DNA of 12,214 nt from Dehalococcoidia bacterium (GCA_030603485.1 JAUVXS010000042.1:1-12214), one strand, 5' to 3'. Positions 1-6,429 are shown, counted from the first letter of the stretch. Numbers and translations are program-made. Notes: generated by a model from the sequence alone, not told the origin.

Positions 1-777
1 GAAGCTGTATTAGAGCGTATTCTATCTGCTGCCGAACTTCGCCCTGGGGACATTGTAGTTGAGATAGGTCCGGGCCCGGGCATACTAACTGAGGGGTTGG
101 CCAAGCGAGGAGCCAGGGTCATTGCTGTTGAACTTGATGCCAGATTAGTTGCCCTGCTAAAAAAGCGATTAGCCGCCTTTCCTGATGTGAGAATTATCCA
201 TGCTGATATACTTAAGGTTACCCCGAGACAGCTTCTACAGAATAATTTACCCGCCTCCGAAACTGCCCGGGGTTATAAGGTTATAGCCAATCTTCCTTAC
301 TACATTACTTCACCGGTATTGCGCCATTTTCTAGAAGGAGAGCCCAGGCCTTCAGAAATGGTAGTAATGGTACAGAAAGAAGTTGGTGAAGCTATTGCTG
401 CCGCCCCTGGTAAGATGAGCTTGCTCAGTGTTAAGATGCAGTTTTATAGCAAGCCTGCGATTATATCCTATGTGCCAGCGGCAAGTTTTTATCCCCCGCC
501 GAAGGTGGATTCGGTTATTCTACGCCTGGATGTTTACTCCCGGCCGCCTATCGAGGTATCCGATGTCGCCGGTTTCTTTGATATAGTTATGCATGGTTTC
601 AGCGCCCCTCGTAAGCAGCTTCGCAACTCCCTGGCTCACTCTTTGGAGATGCCGCCCAGCCAGGTTGCTTCATTACTGGAGAAAGCTGGAATAGAAGCTA
701 AACGGCGGGCTGAGACTCTTAGTCTGGAGGAGTGGAGGGAGCTATGGAAAACCTTTGCTCCCTTTACAAAAAGATAA
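1..777 (+). CDS. rsmA: 16S rRNA (adenine1518/1519-N6) dimethyltransferase RsmA (KsgA), 5'-truncated
   Basis: Reading frame 1 is open from the first base to TAA at 775-777 (258 residues seen). KsgA-type enzymes use S-adenosylmethionine to dimethylate two adjacent adenines in the 3' hairpin of 16S rRNA, late in 30S assembly. The SAM-binding glycine motif VEIGPGPGILTEG is at residues 20-32 of the visible part, the acidic VELD after the next strand follows, and the catalytic NLPYYITSP motif is at about 97-105. The C-terminal small helical domain, with FSAPRKQLRNSL, is complete. Full-length members are usually 260-290 residues, so only about 10-30 N-terminal residues lie off the window. The TTG at 97 is not the start, because the SAM motif lies upstream of it. 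The end overlaps ispE, which implies translational coupling. Confidence 0.96.
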   Translation, partial: EAVLERILSAAELRPGDIVVEIGPGPGILTEGLAKRGARVIAVELDARLVALLKKRLAAFPDVRIIHADILKVTPRQLLQNNLPASETARGYKVIANLPYYITSPVLRHFLEGEPRPSEMVVMVQKEVGEAIAAAPGKMSLLSVKMQFYSKPAIISYVPAASFYPPPKVDSVILRLDVYSRPPIEVSDVAGFFDIVMHGFSAPRKQLRNSLAHSLEMPPSQVASLLEKAGIEAKRRAETLSLEEWRELWKTFAPFTKR

Positions 778-1622
778 TGTTGACTGTCTATGCTCCGGCC
801 AAAATAAACCTTGTCCTCGAGGTACTGGGCAAGGATAATGATTATCACCGAATCTCCAGTATTGTTCAATCCATAGACTTATGCGATGTCCTCAATTTTC
901 AGTTAGATAAGGAAGTATGCTTTGAATGTGATGAACCCAGATTAAGACGCGATAACCTGGTAACAAAGGCGGCCACCCTGCTTAAGGAGAGCACGAAGTG
1001 TACTCTGGGGGCACGAATCGAACTTCACAAGCGAATACCCTGGGGTATGGGATTGGGGGGTGGCAGCAGCGACGCCGCTGCCGCTCTCTTGGCTCTAAAT
1101 AAGCTCTGGGGACTGGGTTTGCCGCTTTCTGAGCTGGTCCATTTAGCATCTAATCTGGGCTCGGATGTCCCCTTTTTTCTACATAAGGGCACGGCTCTGG
1201 TAGAGGGGAAGGGAGAAGAAGTAACCCCGCTACCATCCTTTACTTCAACCTGCTTTGTGTTACTGGTACCGCCATTACCTGAAATCTTGGACAAAACAAA
1301 GCAAATGTATAATAGATTAGATACTACCTATTTCACCGAAGGCCAGTTTGTTCAGGCAGCCCTGTCATCTTTGCGACAAGGGAAAGCGATTGACCATGGT
1401 CTTATGTTTAATGTCTTCGAAAAGGTAGCCTTTGATTTCTTCCCCGGGCTGGATAAATATCGGAAGACCATGGAAGAAGCCGGAGCCCCCGGAGTTTATC
1501 TGGCAGGCTCCGGACCATGTCTTTTTACTTTTTTCTCAGGGAAAGGAAAAGCTGGTGAGCTGTTTTCATGCCTGAGAAATCAAGAATTGGAGTGCTACCT
1601 GGCATCTTCTTTTCCACCCTGA
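744..1622 (+). CDS. ispE: 4-diphosphocytidyl-2-C-methyl-D-erythritol kinase IspE
   Basis: GHMP-family kinase that phosphorylates the 2-hydroxyl of CDP-methylerythritol in the MEP (non-mevalonate) isoprenoid pathway; cytosolic. Visible signatures, numbered from ATG 744, are the N-terminal APAKINL (Lys20, catalytic-lysine position), the ATP-binding glycine loop GLGGGSSDAAAA at about 103-114, the catalytic-aspartate motif NLGSDVPFF (Asp141), and the C-terminal GSGP at about 255. The length of 292 is normal. Two starts are possible. ATG 744 has a good Shine-Dalgarno (GGAGG at 735-739 region) 5 nt upstream and overlaps rsmA by 34 nt. ATG 777 overlaps the rsmA stop as TAATG, would start by re-initiation, and gives the N-terminus most like the family (MLTVYAPAKINL). 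I chose 744 for its ribosome-binding site. GTG 732 is also in frame but less likely. rsmA-ispE adjacency is common in bacteria. Confidence 0.95.
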   Translation: MENLCSLYKKIMLTVYAPAKINLVLEVLGKDNDYHRISSIVQSIDLCDVLNFQLDKEVCFECDEPRLRRDNLVTKAATLLKESTKCTLGARIELHKRIPWGMGLGGGSSDAAAALLALNKLWGLGLPLSELVHLASNLGSDVPFFLHKGTALVEGKGEEVTPLPSFTSTCFVLLVPPLPEILDKTKQMYNRLDTTYFTEGQFVQAALSSLRQGKAIDHGLMFNVFEKVAFDFFPGLDKYRKTMEEAGAPGVYLAGSGPCLFTFFSGKGKAGELFSCLRNQELECYLASSFPP

Positions 1623-1674
1623 TAGAATCGGGGCGTAGCTGTGGGTCTAAAGACCCGCCGGGCCAGGTAATTTA

Positions 1675-2265
1675 ATGGCAATGGAAAAGCTGAAGCAAAA
1701 GAAGTGGCTTAAGATGGCACTTTACCTTGTCATTCTCACTTGTCTTAGTTTCGGCTTTGCCTATTTGATTCGATACTTAATGACTTATTTTAATATCCCG
1801 ATAGAAAGATATGCCACCTCAGCTTATTTACTTGTCTTCGGAGTCACCCTGGCATCCAACGCATCCATCCTGGTTCCAGTGGCATTACATGTTTCTATAA
1901 TGATAGCAGCAGCAAAGTACTGGAATCCTGTCCTGATAGCTTTGGTAGCCAGCGTAGCCGGTGCCTTGGGGGAAATAACTGCTTATTATGCCGGCTACTG
2001 GGGAAAGAGAATCATAATAGCTGAGAACACACCGGGCTATGAAAGGCTTGCAGGCTGGATGGAGCGGCATGGCCCTTGGGGCATTTTCCTCATCTCTCTC
2101 CAACCCATATTGCCTTTTGACGTAGCCGGGCTCCTGGCCGGAGTTTCTAAACTACCGTTGTGGAAGTTTCTCTTGCCTTGCTGGGGAGGGAAATTTCCCA
2201 AGTATCTTTTGGCTTGCTACCTCGGCGAGGCGTTTTTGCGTCTTTTGCCCCTTCCACCACTGTAA
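1675..2265 (+). CDS. VTT/DedA-like (SNARE-associated, TMEM41-type) membrane protein
   Basis: 196-residue polytopic membrane protein. Hydrophobic segments lie at about 13-33, 45-72, 80-105, 135-155 and 160-190. The middle carries GALGEITAYYAGYWGKR (about 95-111), and the C-terminal half has PILPFDVAGLLAGVSKLPLWKF followed by a GGKFPKY turn. This is the layout of the VTT domain (PF09335), whose members act as lipid scramblases or proton-coupled transporters of polyprenyl-phosphate or phospholipid. The exact substrate cannot be read from sequence. The usual arginine after the final glycine motif is lysine here. The start ATG 1675 has only a weak AGG 7-10 nt upstream; an in-frame ATG at 1681 is an alternative. 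It follows ispE by 52 nt, and that gap holds a short GGGTC-TAAA-GACCC hairpin (1643-1656) with no T-tract, so co-transcription with ispE is likely. Confidence 0.85.
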   Translation: MAMEKLKQKKWLKMALYLVILTCLSFGFAYLIRYLMTYFNIPIERYATSAYLLVFGVTLASNASILVPVALHVSIMIAAAKYWNPVLIALVASVAGALGEITAYYAGYWGKRIIIAENTPGYERLAGWMERHGPWGIFLISLQPILPFDVAGLLAGVSKLPLWKFLLPCWGGKFPKYLLACYLGEAFLRLLPLPPL

Positions 2266-2371
2266 CTTCAGCGATAAAGAGTCCTGTAACAGTAGCCTCT
2301 GTTGTTCTGAATGTCCCTTAGGTTGCCCCCGATAGGGTCTGGATGTGCTGCTCCAGTCACTCCCAGGAAGG

Positions 2372-3628
2372 TTAAGGGTCAGTATTGAAGTTAAGCGTTT
2401 TTAAGGAGAGGGCTAGTTTCTTTTCGTCTGCCCTGGTGCGAACCTCTCCATCTAATTTTGCCTTATGCAATGTCTGGAGGACCTTTCCCATCTCCGGTCC
2501 GGCGGAGATGCCCAGTCCTTTTAGTTCTTCCCCGTCGAGCGAAGGTCTTACATAACGCAGTTTCGTGAGAAATAGTTGGAGGTGGTGGTGCACTATTGGG
2601 GAGTCTGAAGCTATGGCATTTGCCTGTATCGCCACAGGGTCATATTCCCGGAGCATATAATAAATCTCACTGGGTTTCAGGGCAGACTTGTCCAAGAGTG
2701 GAAGCCTGGTCTTGAGGCGGAGCATATCGCGCATCGCTCGGGATAATTTTGCCGATATGTTAAGACGAGCCAGAAATTGCTCAATTTCCTTTTCGTCGGA
2801 CGAATAAACAAGAAGACAGAAATAGAGCAAGGGCAATTGGCTGGGCTTCTTTAGCCGGCGCGTCCTGTCAAATTTCTCAGCTAGCCAGCCATCACTTTTG
2901 AGGAAAGGGCTTATTCTTGGCAGCATTCCTAACTCGCCAAGCCGCTTGATAGCAAATTCCGGTTGTTTTTCCTCAAAAATTAGTTCCAGCTCGTGCCTGA
3001 TACGGTCGCCGCTTATTGTATCCAGCATAGGAATGTCCCGTTCAAGTAGCCGGGCAGTTTGTGCTTCGAACTCAAAACCATACCGCTGTTCATAACGGAC
3101 GCCCCGTATAATTCTGGTGGCATCGTCTCTGAAGCTTCCGGGATGTAGAATACGAATGAGACGGCAATCGAGGTTGCTTGCGCCTTGATAAGGATCGATT
3201 AACTCTCCGTAGTCGTTTGAAGTGAGGGATATCGCCATAGCATTGATAGAGAAATCTCTACGGATGAGGTCATCCTTGAGGGTGCCCGGGGTGACTGTAG
3301 GCAGTGCCCCCGGTTGGGCATAGGTTTCTCTTCGTGCTGTAGCCATATCCAGGGTGAAATTCTCATATCTGAGCTTAGCGGTGCCAAAGCGGCGATGGGA
3401 AAGCAACTTTGCCTTAGTGGTTTCGGCCACTTGTTGAGCTAGTTTCACGGCATCGCCCTCGACTACCAGGTCGAAGTCGAAATTGGGATAACCTAAAAGC
3501 AGGTCTCGTACTATACCACCGACGAGATACACCCTTTCTCCCCGCTCGGCAGCCTGTCCGCTGATACCCTTGACCAGCTCCAGGAGTTGGGGAGGGAGAT
3601 ATTGCTCTATTTGCCGGGCTAAATTCAT
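2372..3628 (-). CDS. cca: CCA tRNA nucleotidyltransferase / poly(A) polymerase family protein (class II)
   Basis: 418 residues. Class II nucleotidyltransferases add or repair the 3' CCA of tRNA; some relatives add only CC or only A, or polyadenylate RNA. Seen: YLVGGIVRDLLLG (34-46) with the GG and RD of the head domain, the metal-binding DFD at 51-53, the DMATARRE strand (94-101), RRDFSINAMA (123-132) and the neck motif RIIRGVRYEQRYGFEFE. The long helical C-terminal body resembles bacterial CCA or A-adding enzymes. Start choice: ATG 3628-3626 has GAGGT 4 nt upstream, whereas the longer frame begins with TTG at 3685 and adds 19 unconserved residues. A TATAAT hexamer (3643-3638, minus strand) sits just before the gene with no convincing -35. 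The gene probably also reads from the dehydrogenase promoter upstream, 80 nt away on the same strand. Whether it adds CCA, CC or A cannot be settled from sequence. Confidence 0.9.
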   Translation of the reverse strand: MNLARQIEQYLPPQLLELVKGISGQAAERGERVYLVGGIVRDLLLGYPNFDFDLVVEGDAVKLAQQVAETTKAKLLSHRRFGTAKLRYENFTLDMATARRETYAQPGALPTVTPGTLKDDLIRRDFSINAMAISLTSNDYGELIDPYQGASNLDCRLIRILHPGSFRDDATRIIRGVRYEQRYGFEFEAQTARLLERDIPMLDTISGDRIRHELELIFEEKQPEFAIKRLGELGMLPRISPFLKSDGWLAEKFDRTRRLKKPSQLPLLYFCLLVYSSDEKEIEQFLARLNISAKLSRAMRDMLRLKTRLPLLDKSALKPSEIYYMLREYDPVAIQANAIASDSPIVHHHLQLFLTKLRYVRPSLDGEELKGLGISAGPEMGKVLQTLHKAKLDGEVRTRADEKKLALSLKTLNFNTDP

Positions 3629-3708
3629 TACCTCAGTATTATAGCAGCACTTCTGTTGCAGTCGTACGACGTTTGTTGCCTGCAAGCGAGAATTAATAGC
3701 TTCTCTAT

Positions 3709-4647
3709 CTAGATTAGCCCCGCTTCCATATCCTGCTTCATCAACCGAATTAACTCGGTATTTACTCGGTACTTAAGTTGTTCAGCGGTGTCGCCGGGCC
3801 AGTCGTAGAATCCTTTGCCACTTTTCATTCCCAGTTCGCCTTTCTCCACGTGTTCCGCGATAGGTTTCCACGGCTCTATGCCGTGGTCTTTTGCCATACG
3901 GTAACTGAAGTCCAGCCCGATCAAGTCCAACCGCTTGAAGTAAGCAGTGTAAGCCATACGGCGACCGAATCCGAAGGAGATAACATCATCCATGGTTTGG
4001 GGGCTGCATATACCGTGGTCTATCAGGGACTGAATTTGCCGCGCTATAGCGAATTGGATGCTATTGGCAACAAATCTCGGGAGGTCAACGTCAATAACCA
4101 CCACTTTCTTACGCATCCCTCGCAGCATTCTTGCCGCCTTCTCTACAACTTTCCTGGCCGTCTTTTGTCCTCCGACCACCTCTACCAGGGGGATGAAGTG
4201 AGGTGGCTGGAAGTAGTGCGTTGCTACGACACGCTCCGGATGTTTGGTTGCTGAGGCAATGTCGGTAACCCTGAGGGTGGAGGTATTGGTGGCCAGTATT
4301 ACAGGCGGCGGACATAGCTCATCAAGCCTGGCGAAGGTTTCTTGCTTCAGGGCCAGTAGCTCAAGTATGGATTCATGGACAAAGTCGGTGCCTGTTGCCG
4401 CATTAGCGATATCGGTGGTAGGCCGTAGTCGGGCATAGGCTGCTAGAGCCTCATCGTGGGTAATCAGTTCAGCCTTTGCCATCAAGTCAAACGCTTCCCT
4501 GGCCTGCTGCATGGCTCGCTTGCTGGTTTCTTCTCTCGTATTGTACATGCTGACTTGATAGCCGAACCTGGCGAACTCCACGGCAACCCCGAAGCCCATT
4601 AGCCCGGCACCGATAACCGCGACTCGCTCAATGCCTTCTTCTTTCAT
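3709..4647 (-). CDS. 3-hydroxyacyl-CoA dehydrogenase family protein (single-function)
   Basis: 312 residues. Family members oxidise L-3-hydroxyacyl-CoA to 3-oxoacyl-CoA with NAD(P), as in beta-oxidation or butyrate-type pathways. The N-terminal Rossmann domain has VAVIGAGLMG (GxGxxG at 13-18). ATNTSTLRVTDIA (119-131) precedes the catalytic segment ATHYFQPPHFIPLVE, which gives the His144-Glu156 dyad. The C-terminal 3HCDH helical domain ends in GMKSGKGFYDW. Departures from the usual pattern: HYFQP replaces HFFNP, and the second beta-strand ends in Asn36 (MYNTRE) where the family usually has Asp, which may weaken NAD preference. ATG 4647 has a strong AGGAGG 6 nt upstream. A longer frame from TTG 4734 is rejected because that TTG is the -35 box of the gene's own promoter. 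Substrate is unknown; other short members act on hydroxybutyryl-CoA or on non-CoA hydroxyacids. Confidence 0.9.
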   Translation of the reverse strand: MKEEGIERVAVIGAGLMGFGVAVEFARFGYQVSMYNTREETSKRAMQQAREAFDLMAKAELITHDEALAAYARLRPTTDIANAATGTDFVHESILELLALKQETFARLDELCPPPVILATNTSTLRVTDIASATKHPERVVATHYFQPPHFIPLVEVVGGQKTARKVVEKAARMLRGMRKKVVVIDVDLPRFVANSIQFAIARQIQSLIDHGICSPQTMDDVISFGFGRRMAYTAYFKRLDLIGLDFSYRMAKDHGIEPWKPIAEHVEKGELGMKSGKGFYDWPGDTAEQLKYRVNTELIRLMKQDMEAGLI

Positions 4648-4705
4648 TATGGCCTCCTGTGTAAGTATGTTGTATTCCAGGTGAGAGTGGGTAGCTTTCT
4701 TCACT

Positions 4706-4734
4706 ACTATAGCCGCGTGTGTAGTACCTGTCAA
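4706..4734 (-). promoter_or_regulatory. sigma-70-type promoter of the dehydrogenase-cca unit
   Basis: On the minus strand TTGACA (4734-4729) is followed after exactly 17 nt by TATAGT (4711-4706). This is a full consensus -35 and a 5/6 -10. Transcription would begin near 4699, giving a leader of about 50 nt before ATG 4647. A short ACTAC/GTAGT dyad (4703-4707 / 4721-4725) overlaps the -10 and spacer and could be an operator, but at 5 bp it may be chance. Confidence 0.8.
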
Positions 4735-4828
4735 ATTTGCTCAGGCACTCTCCTGGGCACCAGGTTTTATGGGAGGTCAGTCAGGTGCTAGAATACACCA
4801 ACATTGTAAGAATCCTGAGAGGGTGTTT

Positions 4829-4963
4829 GAAAATGTAGTGCGAGGCTTTAGCCTCGTGCTGCACGACCCTAAAGGGTCGCACTACAAAATTTGTAGATGA
4901 AGAATCTCGGCGATAGCAAAGGCAAGTCTAAGTCCAAGGCTAGAGCAAAATTAAACAGCCTAA
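4829..4963 (+). repeat. Composite inverted repeat, left copy (palindromic element plus 20-nt arm)
   Basis: This copy consists of the two-hairpin element (4834-4886), then ACTACAAAA-TTTG, a variable A-rich stretch with about 6-nt periodicity, and the 20-nt arm agcaaaattaaacagcctaa at 4944-4963. The same parts in the same order occur on the opposite strand at 5844-5970, on the other side of the cyclase gene. The A-rich stretch holds a 25-codon frame (ATG 4897 to TAA 4972-4974) with alternating lysines and no ribosome-binding site; I read it as a relic, not a gene. The copy ends 9 nt before the Shine-Dalgarno of the cyclase gene. Confidence 0.65.
4834..4886. repeat. 53-nt two-hairpin palindromic element, copy 1
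   Basis: The outer arms TGTAGTGCGA (4834-4843) and TCGCACTACA (4877-4886) are perfect 10-bp complements. Two hairpins lie inside: CGAGGCT-TT-AGCCTCG (4841-4856) and CGACCCT-AA-AGGGTCG (4864-4879), separated by 7 nt. The inner hairpins share their outer bases with the outer stem, so either a three-way junction or two tandem hairpins can form. The 3' edge overlaps a further 15-nt palindrome, CTACAAAATTTGTAG (4882-4896). Lies in the region between the divergent dehydrogenase and cyclase genes. Confidence 0.8.
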
Positions 4964-4992
4964 TACTGAAGTAAGGAGGTGAGATAAAAGAC

Positions 4993-5748
4993 ATGAAGAT
5001 AATAGACCTGGGCGTACCTATGGAGGCTGTTCCCGGACAGGGACAGGCGGTAGAAGTAACCCATATTCCGCACGAAGATGGTGCGGCTGGCATGCGACAA
5101 ACCTTTGGGTGCGGTAAAGATGACCTTCCTCAGGGATTGGGCTGGGCGGTGGACACTTTAACTCTCAGCACTCATGCCGGCACTCATGTTGATGCCCCCT
5201 GGCATTACTCTCCTGTATCGGAGGGAAAGAAAGCCAGGACTATTGACGAGATGCCGCTGGAATGGTTCTACGGTGATGGGGTGGTCCTGGACATGCGGCA
5301 TAAACCGAGAGGTAGTGCCGTCACTGTTGATAACCTCAAGGCAGCCCTCAAGGCAATTGATTATACATTGAAGCCGGGTGACATTGTTCTTATTCAGACC
5401 GGAGCGGACAAGTACTGGGGTACGCCTGAGTATATGGAGGCTGGGTGTGGTATGACCAGGGAGTCAACCCTGTGGTTGATTGGGCAGGGTATCAGAGTAA
5501 TGGGGACAGATGCCTGGGGGTGGGACAGACCTTTCTGGGCAATAAGAGAAGAGGTTCAAAAAACAGGGGATAAAAGCATTATTTGGGGTGGTCACTATGC
5601 CGGTATTGAAAAAGAGTACTGCCATATCGAGAAGCTGGCCAATCTGGATAGATTATCGCGGCCCTTTGGTTTCAAGATTGCCTGTTTCCCCATCAAGATA
5701 GTTGGCGGCAGTGGCGGCTGGAGCCGGGTGGTGGCAATCCTGGATTAA
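4993..5748 (+). CDS. Cyclase-family metal-dependent hydrolase (PF04199, kynurenine formamidase-like)
   Basis: 251 residues. Members of the cyclase family (kynurenine formamidase KynB, isatin hydrolase, some polyketide cyclases) hydrolyse amide or lactam bonds using two metal ions held by a HxGTHxDxPxH motif. Here it is STHAGTHVDAPWHY (about residues 58-71). Other family hallmarks are GDIVLIQTGADKYWG, GTDAWGWDRPF in the second half, the late His in WGGHYAGIEKEYCHIEKLANL, and the C-terminal IACFPIKIVGGSGGWSR. The protein is probably cytosolic, with no signal peptide. ATG 4993 is preceded by AAGGAGGT (4973-4980) at a rather long spacing of 12 nt; no better start exists because the upstream frame is closed. 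The substrate is unknown. No tryptophan catabolism genes lie nearby, so a kynurenine role is not supported. The gene stands alone, enclosed by inverted repeats. Confidence 0.9.
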   Translation: MKIIDLGVPMEAVPGQGQAVEVTHIPHEDGAAGMRQTFGCGKDDLPQGLGWAVDTLTLSTHAGTHVDAPWHYSPVSEGKKARTIDEMPLEWFYGDGVVLDMRHKPRGSAVTVDNLKAALKAIDYTLKPGDIVLIQTGADKYWGTPEYMEAGCGMTRESTLWLIGQGIRVMGTDAWGWDRPFWAIREEVQKTGDKSIIWGGHYAGIEKEYCHIEKLANLDRLSRPFGFKIACFPIKIVGGSGGWSRVVAILD

Positions 5749-5818
5749 TAAGTGGCATAAATATTGTTACTTGAAAACCGCGGTAGCAAACCCAAATCAA
5801 CTCCAAAAAGTCTTGCGA

Positions 5819-5884
5819 CTATTTTCCACCCGCAAGAATCTTCTTAGGCTGTTTAATTTTGCTTTTCCGTTCATTTTTGGGCAT
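5819..5884 (-). CDS. Candidate Lys-rich micro-ORF (21 aa) inside the right inverted-repeat copy
   Basis: On the minus strand, ATG (5884-5882) opens a 21-codon frame ending in TAG (5821-5819). The peptide begins MPKNERKSKIKQP and ends LAGGK; nine of 21 residues are Lys or Arg. AAAGG lies 8 nt before the ATG, a usable ribosome-binding site, and the palindromic element at 5912-5963 would lie in or just before its leader. The 20-nt arm shared with the left repeat copy falls inside the frame. No family is recognised. A short A-rich frame can arise by chance, so this is only a candidate. Confidence 0.25.
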   Translation of the reverse strand: MPKNERKSKIKQPKKILAGGK

Positions 5885-5970
5885 TTTGGAAGCCTTTCAC
5901 CTCAAATGTTTTGTAGTTGCCTGATTTATCAGGCCCGATCACCCAATGAATTGGGCAACTACATTTCTAA
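5844..5970 (-). repeat. Composite inverted repeat, right copy
   Basis: Inverted relative to 4829-4963. Read on the minus strand it has the two-hairpin element (5963-5912), then ACTACAAAA and ATTTG-AGGTGAA (compare ATTTGTAGATGAA on the left), a variable A-rich stretch, and the exact 20-nt arm (5863-5844). Spacing from element to arm is 48 nt here and 57 nt on the left. The copy lies about 95 nt after the cyclase stop. A weaker hairpin TCTTGCG/CGCAAGA (5811-5817 / 5831-5837, 13-nt loop) lies between gene and repeat and has no T-tract, so it is not a convincing terminator. Confidence 0.65.
5912..5963. repeat. 52-nt two-hairpin palindromic element, copy 2
   Basis: The outer arms TGTAGTTGCC (5912-5921) and GGCAACTACA (5954-5963) are perfect complements. 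The inner hairpins are GCCTGAT-TT-ATCAGGC (5919-5934) and CCCAAT-GA-ATTGGG (5942-5955). The hairpins begin 7 and 30 nt into the element and are separated by 7 nt, exactly as in copy 1, although the stem sequences are entirely different. Only the termini TGTAGT...ACTACA are shared. Confidence 0.8.
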
Positions 5971-6110
5971 ATAGCCTCTCTTCTGATTTTTGCGAGGGCC
6001 TGGGTCATGGGCCAGCCGCCACTGATAAAGCGGGGAACGTAACACATTGAGCTAGTTCAGATAGATGGGTGAAACTTTATATGTTTGTAACATTGTGAAA
6101 TAACCTTTCG

Positions 6111-6210
6111 TGTTATTGCGAAGCTGGAGACTGCTATGGTTGGACTCAGCCCCCCCCCCGTTTAGAGATTGCTTCGTCGCCCCTATGAATCGGGGCTCCT
6201 AGCAATGACA
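6111..6210. repeat. Intergenic palindromic repeat (ATTGC...GCAATGACA type) with a 10-C run
   Basis: GAGATTGCTTCGTCGCCCC... runs to GCAATGACA at 6165-6210 and folds as a nested hairpin: ATTGC (6168-6172) with GCAAT (6202-6206), and GCCCC (6179-6183) with GGGGC (6192-6196). A decayed opposite half, TGTTATTGC (6111-6119), complements GCAATGACA at 8 of 9 positions, so the unit looks like two facing half-elements. Ten consecutive C at 6150-6159 lie between them. It resembles a dispersed intergenic repeat I recall from many bacterial genomes; I could not search for it. Apart from the repeats, 5971-6429 shows no gene. Confidence 0.6.
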
Positions 6211-6249
6211 AAAGAGAAGTGTCACTAAGGTGCTGAACGAGGATAAATA

Positions 6250-6278
6250 TTCCCATAACCATAGTTAAAATATATAAT
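6250..6278 (+). promoter_or_regulatory. Candidate promoter for radC
   Basis: TTCCCA (6250-6255, 4/6) is followed after 17 nt by a perfect TATAAT (6273-6278). The leader to ATG 6430 would be about 145 nt and would include the strong hairpin at 6330-6350. A second TATAATTAGG block at 6408-6417 repeats the first (6273-6282) but has no -35 and overlaps the radC ribosome-binding site. Confidence 0.35.
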
Positions 6279-6308
6279 TAGGGACTAACAGGAAAGTCTT
6301 CCCAAAAT

Positions 6309-6350
6309 TCCCCCCTTAAGATAGAAGTTCCCCTCTTAAGATAAGAGGGG
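6309..6350. repeat. Intergenic CCCCTCTTA repeat with 9-bp perfect hairpin
   Basis: CCCCTCTTA (6330-6338), loop AGA, TAAGAGGGG (6342-6350) is a perfect 9-bp stem. A diverged direct repeat of its left arm, CCCCCTTAAGATA, lies at 6311-6323. It belongs to the general look of C-rich/G-rich dispersed intergenic repeats. No T-tract follows on either strand, so it is not an obvious intrinsic terminator, though it could fold in the radC leader. Confidence 0.55.
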
Positions 6351-6429
6351 CAAGGGGAGTTACGAAGGAGAGCCCTAATTCGAAAGGGAACTTGTGGAAA
6401 ACTAACCTATAATTAGGAAGACCAGAAGC

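Noticed and set aside
2266..2371. AACAG/CTGTT hairpin between the convergent VTT and cca genes as terminator
   Set aside because: Only a 5-bp stem with no T-tract on either strand.
3629..3685. TTG start extending cca by 19 residues
   Set aside because: The extension is not family-like, and ATG 3628 has its own Shine-Dalgarno.
3778..4254. 158-codon plus-strand frame
   Set aside because: Antisense shadow of the dehydrogenase gene.
4648..4734. TTG start extending the dehydrogenase by 29 residues
   Set aside because: The TTG is the -35 box of a consensus promoter whose transcript would begin downstream of it.
4897..4974. 25-codon Lys-rich frame in the left repeat arm
   Set aside because: No ribosome-binding site, and the matching 20 nt is in a different frame from the right-arm micro-ORF; treated as part of the repeat.
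4834..5963. CRISPR array
   Set aside because: Only two palindromic elements about 1 kb apart, with a gene between them and no regular spacers.
5702..5974. 90-codon plus-strand frame after the cyclase gene
   Set aside because: It overlaps the cyclase 3' end and runs through the inverted-repeat arm and palindromic element; no start signal.
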